Of a stretch of DNA of 64,000 bases, positions 60,126 through 64,000 are shown piece by piece; position 1 is the first letter of the stretch, and the number at the start of each line of letters is the position of its first letter. Location: contig JACSVZ010000025.1 in assembly GCA_014706295.1 (NCBI GenBank), positions 372,001 to 436,000 on the forward strand, in the 5' to 3' direction. The notes under the pieces are model-generated. The model ran no database searches and was not told the origin of the DNA. It saw nothing but the letters and a program-made list of their open reading frames with translations. The stretch is from Lycocorax pyrrhopterus obiensis. Taxonomy: Eukaryota > Chordata > Aves > Passeriformes > Paradisaeidae. The position numbers were made by a program, and so were the translations under genes.

Positions 60126-63100
60126 GACAGCCCTCAGGACGCTCCTCCGGGATGAGCCTCCCTTCCCCTCCTTTATTTTAACCCTCATCGATGGAGTGCT
60201 GAGACCGTATCTCCGACGGATGTAATTGTTTCACACTTGGTCAGAGCCGGTGATGCCTAATAAAAATGTTGAGCGGGATTAAGGAAGGCGAACATGGCGT
60301 TTCCACCCAGCAAATGCAAGTTCATTTTAATATTTGCTGTATTTTTAAACCCATGTAAATGACTGTGTGTCTTTTAAGTGGTTGAGCGTTTGAATGGAGA
60401 AAGGTTAATTGCCTGCTTCAGCCACATTACGCTATGTAGCTCCCACCAGCATGGAGAAGGCAAAGTCTAATTTTGCATCTCGTCCTTTTTGTGACAGCAG
60501 TCCTTGAGGCATTTTCGGGTGAAGTGTGTAGAATGCAGTTATCAATATGACAGAAAATGCATTTTTTCTATTTAAAAATGTACTATATCCTGCGCATAGT
60601 AGAGAGGAGCACACAGTGTCTACTTCGTGTGAAAGCAGCAATAGTCACAAGGGCTCTGTGCTGAGTATTTTTTTCCTTTCTAATGGATAACTAAGAGCTG
60701 TTGATAGGATATGGGTTTAGGAGCGCTAGTTCTCGAGGGTCAGGTTATCATGTGTGTGTCATTAAAATTCTTGTGGAATGAGGCAGTGCTGATTATCTTC
60801 ATGGCAAATCATCTCTTTCACCCTGGGCTCAGGTTTGTGCTGTGGCTGTTCCGAAGTGTGCCTGGTGCTGCCACAGTTCAACTGGGATTTTCTACTTCAG
60901 GGCTGAGAGTGAATAAATATTTACTGGTGAGGAAAAAAAGGAGGGAGCTGTGGACCCAGTATCATTTAAAATTTGCTGTTACCACCTACCTGGGTTCCAG
61001 ATCAAGGCGGTTTTACCACACCAGAAGTTATTTATGAACCAAGGTGCCTGAAGCTGGAGACGCAGGTTCTTTTTTCACTGTTTAACACATTATCAACAAA
61101 GTCTTGGTAATTTATGTTGACTCCTCCTACTTCACTTACACTGCCAGAAACTGAAGGAGAGTAGCTCCCACCAGCACTGCAACATTTCTTTGAATTTGTC
61201 TGTGTTTTCTTTCTTCCTTGAAGTATTTATCCTTAGGAAAGCTGCTGCTGGATATCTGCTTATTGTTTGACTTGGGCACTGTGAGAAAGGTAGTTGGAAA
61301 ATTTTGGTTCCCCTTACTTGGAAACAAAACTGTATTTAAAAATTAACTGTGTCTTGTGTGCTAATGCTGAAGGCTTTATGCTCCTCAGCTTTGTCATGGA
61401 AAAAGCACAAAATGCAATATATTGGTAATGTGTTGTCACCCAAGGATAGAGCCACATGCTTGCCAGAGCGAATTTTGTAAATAGGAGCTACAGGATTTGT
61501 GTTTGGTGTGAATTCCCTTGGGAACAAGAGCTCTGATATTTGTGAGAAGCTGGCAATGTCAGTATGTGCAGTATGAGGTTTCTGGCTGAAGACAGACAAA
61601 GTTTAGTGGTTTGATAAAATCTATGCAGTTTTCCTCCAAATGGGTCTTGTCATCCATGAAGTCTGCAGATTAAATAGGTTTTGATTCTGGCAGTGACATC
61701 CCCTCTTTTTGTCACTTATGCAGAGAGTCCAGAGTATGACAGAACTCCGGATGAGCTTATTATGGTTGGCTCTCTGAAGGCAGATCTCTTGCTCATGTCC
61801 TGCCTTTCAGAACAGAGATAAAATTGGTATTGTTTTTTAGAAGCAAAGCTTGCATTTAACAGGATTATAGGAGTATTTTTAACTTTCTGCTTTTACTCCA
61901 GTGCTCCTGATGGATGCTTGGAGCGTGGGGAGTTTGCTGGTTATTGATGTCAGAGTGAATGTGCTGTGCTGATTCAGATTTTCTCCAGGAAAAACATCCT
62001 TTTCCGAGTGGCACATCCAAGGGTTGCAGAGTCCTTGCCCTACCCATAACGATGGCTTTGGGGCTGGGGGGAAGAGGGACAGAAAGCAGCAGTGCTGAGC
62101 TGGTGCCAGGGCAGTGGCTGGAAGGACAGGGACAGAGCCGTGCGCGTTCCCGGGATGGGGAACATCTTCCGAGCTGGGCTGGGGATTGACGTTTGGGATT
62201 GGTGCTCGGCACAGGCAGCTCGGGGTGACCTGGGTGTCACGGCGTGTCCTCTGCTCGTGGCTGAGCTGCCTCTCCTCCTGACCTCTGGGCGCCCTCCAGC
62301 TCCAGCACACAGCTTTCCCAGGCCCCAGCCCCCCGGGATGCTTTCTGTGGAAAAAAGCCCCCTCGTTTTGTCTTATGCAAGGAGGAGACAATTTTATCAG
62401 AGCATTAGTGAGCATGTCCTTGGCTCTCCCGGGTCTTTTTGTAACAACCAGTGTAACAATGTCCTGTGTGACATATCCTCGGTATTTATATCAAAAATAC
62501 GGAAATAATCATTTAATCCCCCTTTGTCGAGCTTTTTGGTTTAATCTTTTTTTGTGTTGAACCATGTTTCTCATTATTTGATACTTTATGAAAACTTCAT
62601 GCCCTGGTGTCAGGGACCACATTTTAATCTTTTGATGTTCTGCTCCTGATAGTCATCATTAAAGAGAATTAAATCCCTTAGTTTTCACCTATGTTGAAAA
62701 AAGGAATGTTATTCCCAGCTTCCATTCAATTGTCAGCCTGAAGAAAAGAGAAAAGAAAACCAACCCACAGAATCCCTGGTGAAAAGGAGAAATAAAGTGA
62801 CTTTGAAAGGGTAGATGTGATGGACAGAAAGCAGGAGAACTGGGATGGGATCTGAGCTTCCCAATCCTTAGGATAAAGACCAAAAGCAGGCAACTCGTTA
62901 TCTGTTGAGTCAGAGCAGGGTAGGCTCCAGTGTGTTTTCATGTAAAAGGTAAAACCAGGCAAATGTACACCTTTTGCGTGTGTTTTTGAATATTGGGAAT
63001 AGTGACAGGATGCAGTGGCAGGGGCTGAGGAGGAGTGGGCGTTTCTAGAATTCCATCCAGCTCCTTAGGATGGAGTGGTGCAGCTGCTCAGCTGCTCGCT

Positions 63101-64000
63101 CTTGTGTATTTGTTGAAGGAGCTTGTGTGTACTGTTTCTGGAGCTTGCAAACATGCCTGAATTGGAGATCCAGAAAGAAGCTGAAGTATAACTCTCAGCA
63201 CCTGGCTGCATTTCACACTCCCAGCTGCGCCTTTGGCTGATGGGAAGATCCAGTGTGATTTAGAGTGGGGATGACAGGAGAAGGAGGGTAGGAATTTGAA
63301 CTTGGTACCTTGCTTTAAAGTGCCATGTATATTCCAGCTTCTCTTAGATCCCATGTTCATTCCTTCTGAAAGTGTGACTGTGGAATTAGTTATCCCAGCA
63401 CCTCTGGAGACACCTTGGAGGTGATGTAACACCTGCTTTTCCATCAGTTGCCTTTCTTTATGCAATCCACATCTAATCTAGTTTGCTTCCTCCTCTGGGT
63501 AAAACAGCAGTAAAAGTGCAATACTTGCTAAAAGCTCTGTTCCAGTTTTCCTTCAGTCTGGTCCGAGGAGCTCTGTGGTGGCAGAGGCCACCCTTGTTTG
63601 CGAGGGGCAGTGGCTGTATTGGGCAGAGCCAGGCGTGCCCAGGAACAGGCTGGATGTGCTGGATCGTCTGTGTCAGATCATTGCATTTATAAAGGGTTGG
63701 GCCTTGCCTCTCCCGTCAGCAGGTCCCACGCCTGACTAAACTCCTGAAGCACCCAGAGGTGACAGAGCATTGCTGCCCCTTGGGTTACAGACTTACTCCA
63801 GGGTCACTGCGAGTCTCCTCCAAGGTCTAAATTCTCCAGTTAATCCAGGTTGGGGAAGGACTTCTAACCTGACACTTCCCGTAATAACTTCCCATAACTT
63901 CTGGTTAAAGACCAGAAAGCCGTTGTCCGTTATCATTGATGAGAGTTTAACTCAGCTCTTCATTTCTTGCTTCAGACAGTTCAAGCTGGGGGCAGTTTTA
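60114..64000. other. Presumed first intron of the CpG-island gene
   Basis: If the donor at 60114 is real, the rest of the window is intron on the plus strand. No convincing acceptor plus exon was found. A second, weaker CpG-enriched patch lies at about 62130-62370 (ccgtgcgcgttcccgggatg, cacggcgtgtcctctgctcg). No repeat element was recognised. Confidence 0.45.

Noticed and set aside
59592..60188. 198-codon minus-strand open frame over the CpG island
   Set aside because: GC-rich sequence has few stops in any frame. Other frames are open too, and the plus strand has the better start codon and splice donor.
60437..61175. Shared word tagctcccaccagca at two places 0.7 kb apart
   Set aside because: Similarity does not extend beyond the word, so it is probably coincidence.
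1..64000. CRISPR array, bacterial operon, tRNA or rRNA gene
   Set aside because: No regularly spaced direct repeats, ribosome-binding patterns or RNA gene signatures were seen; the content is vertebrate nuclear DNA.

Overview
The window looks like non-coding nuclear DNA from a bird. It is AT-leaning with low CpG, and it contains several short, 5'-truncated fragments that read as avian CR1 LINE 3' ends, with the typical ATTCTGTG-type terminus or its complement. It also holds a decayed ERV-L-like endogenous retrovirus of a kind common in bird genomes. No bacterial-style gene organisation is present, and nearly all open frames of 60-240 codons lack domain structure and look like chance. The order or species cannot be fixed from sequence reading alone; a neognath, possibly a songbird, is an inference.

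Layout. 1-29.5 kb: intergenic or intronic sequence with one MIR-type SINE relic (about 5.12-5.29 kb), one CR1 fragment (13.10-13.21 kb) and homopolymer runs. 29.51-29.89 kb: a striking polypyrimidine tract with an 11-bp tandem repeat and a G-quadruplex motif on the minus strand, abutting a small CpG-enriched segment (29.88-30.17 kb). 30.2-43.7 kb: unannotated sequence with two CR1 fragments (35.85-35.98 and 42.43-42.60 kb), an ATT-rich microsatellite (41.16-41.21 kb) and a possible conserved non-coding block near 34.7-34.97 kb. 43.7-47.3 kb: a minus-strand ERV-L-like provirus with 3' LTR, polypurine tract, integrase, RNase H and reverse transcriptase, but no gag, env or 5' LTR. 47.48-50.42 kb: two more CR1 fragments and a MIR relic. 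50.4-59.0 kb: nothing firmly recognised. 59.07-59.57 kb: two MIR relics in the same orientation. 59.82-60.12 kb: a strong CpG island with a plausible first coding exon on the plus strand ending at a good splice donor. 60.1-64 kb: the presumed first intron of that gene.

The provirus is dead: its pol is split by an in-frame stop and at least two frameshifts, and both the reverse transcriptase and RNase H active sites carry replaced residues, while the integrase D,D-35-E triad is still readable. The only candidate host gene is the one starting at the CpG island; its identity cannot be told from the first exon. I found no convincing evidence for a new biological system here. The most notable items are the polypyrimidine/11-mer tract with its CpG-rich neighbour, the CpG-decay pattern in the provirus, and the MIR pair just upstream of the CpG-island promoter.
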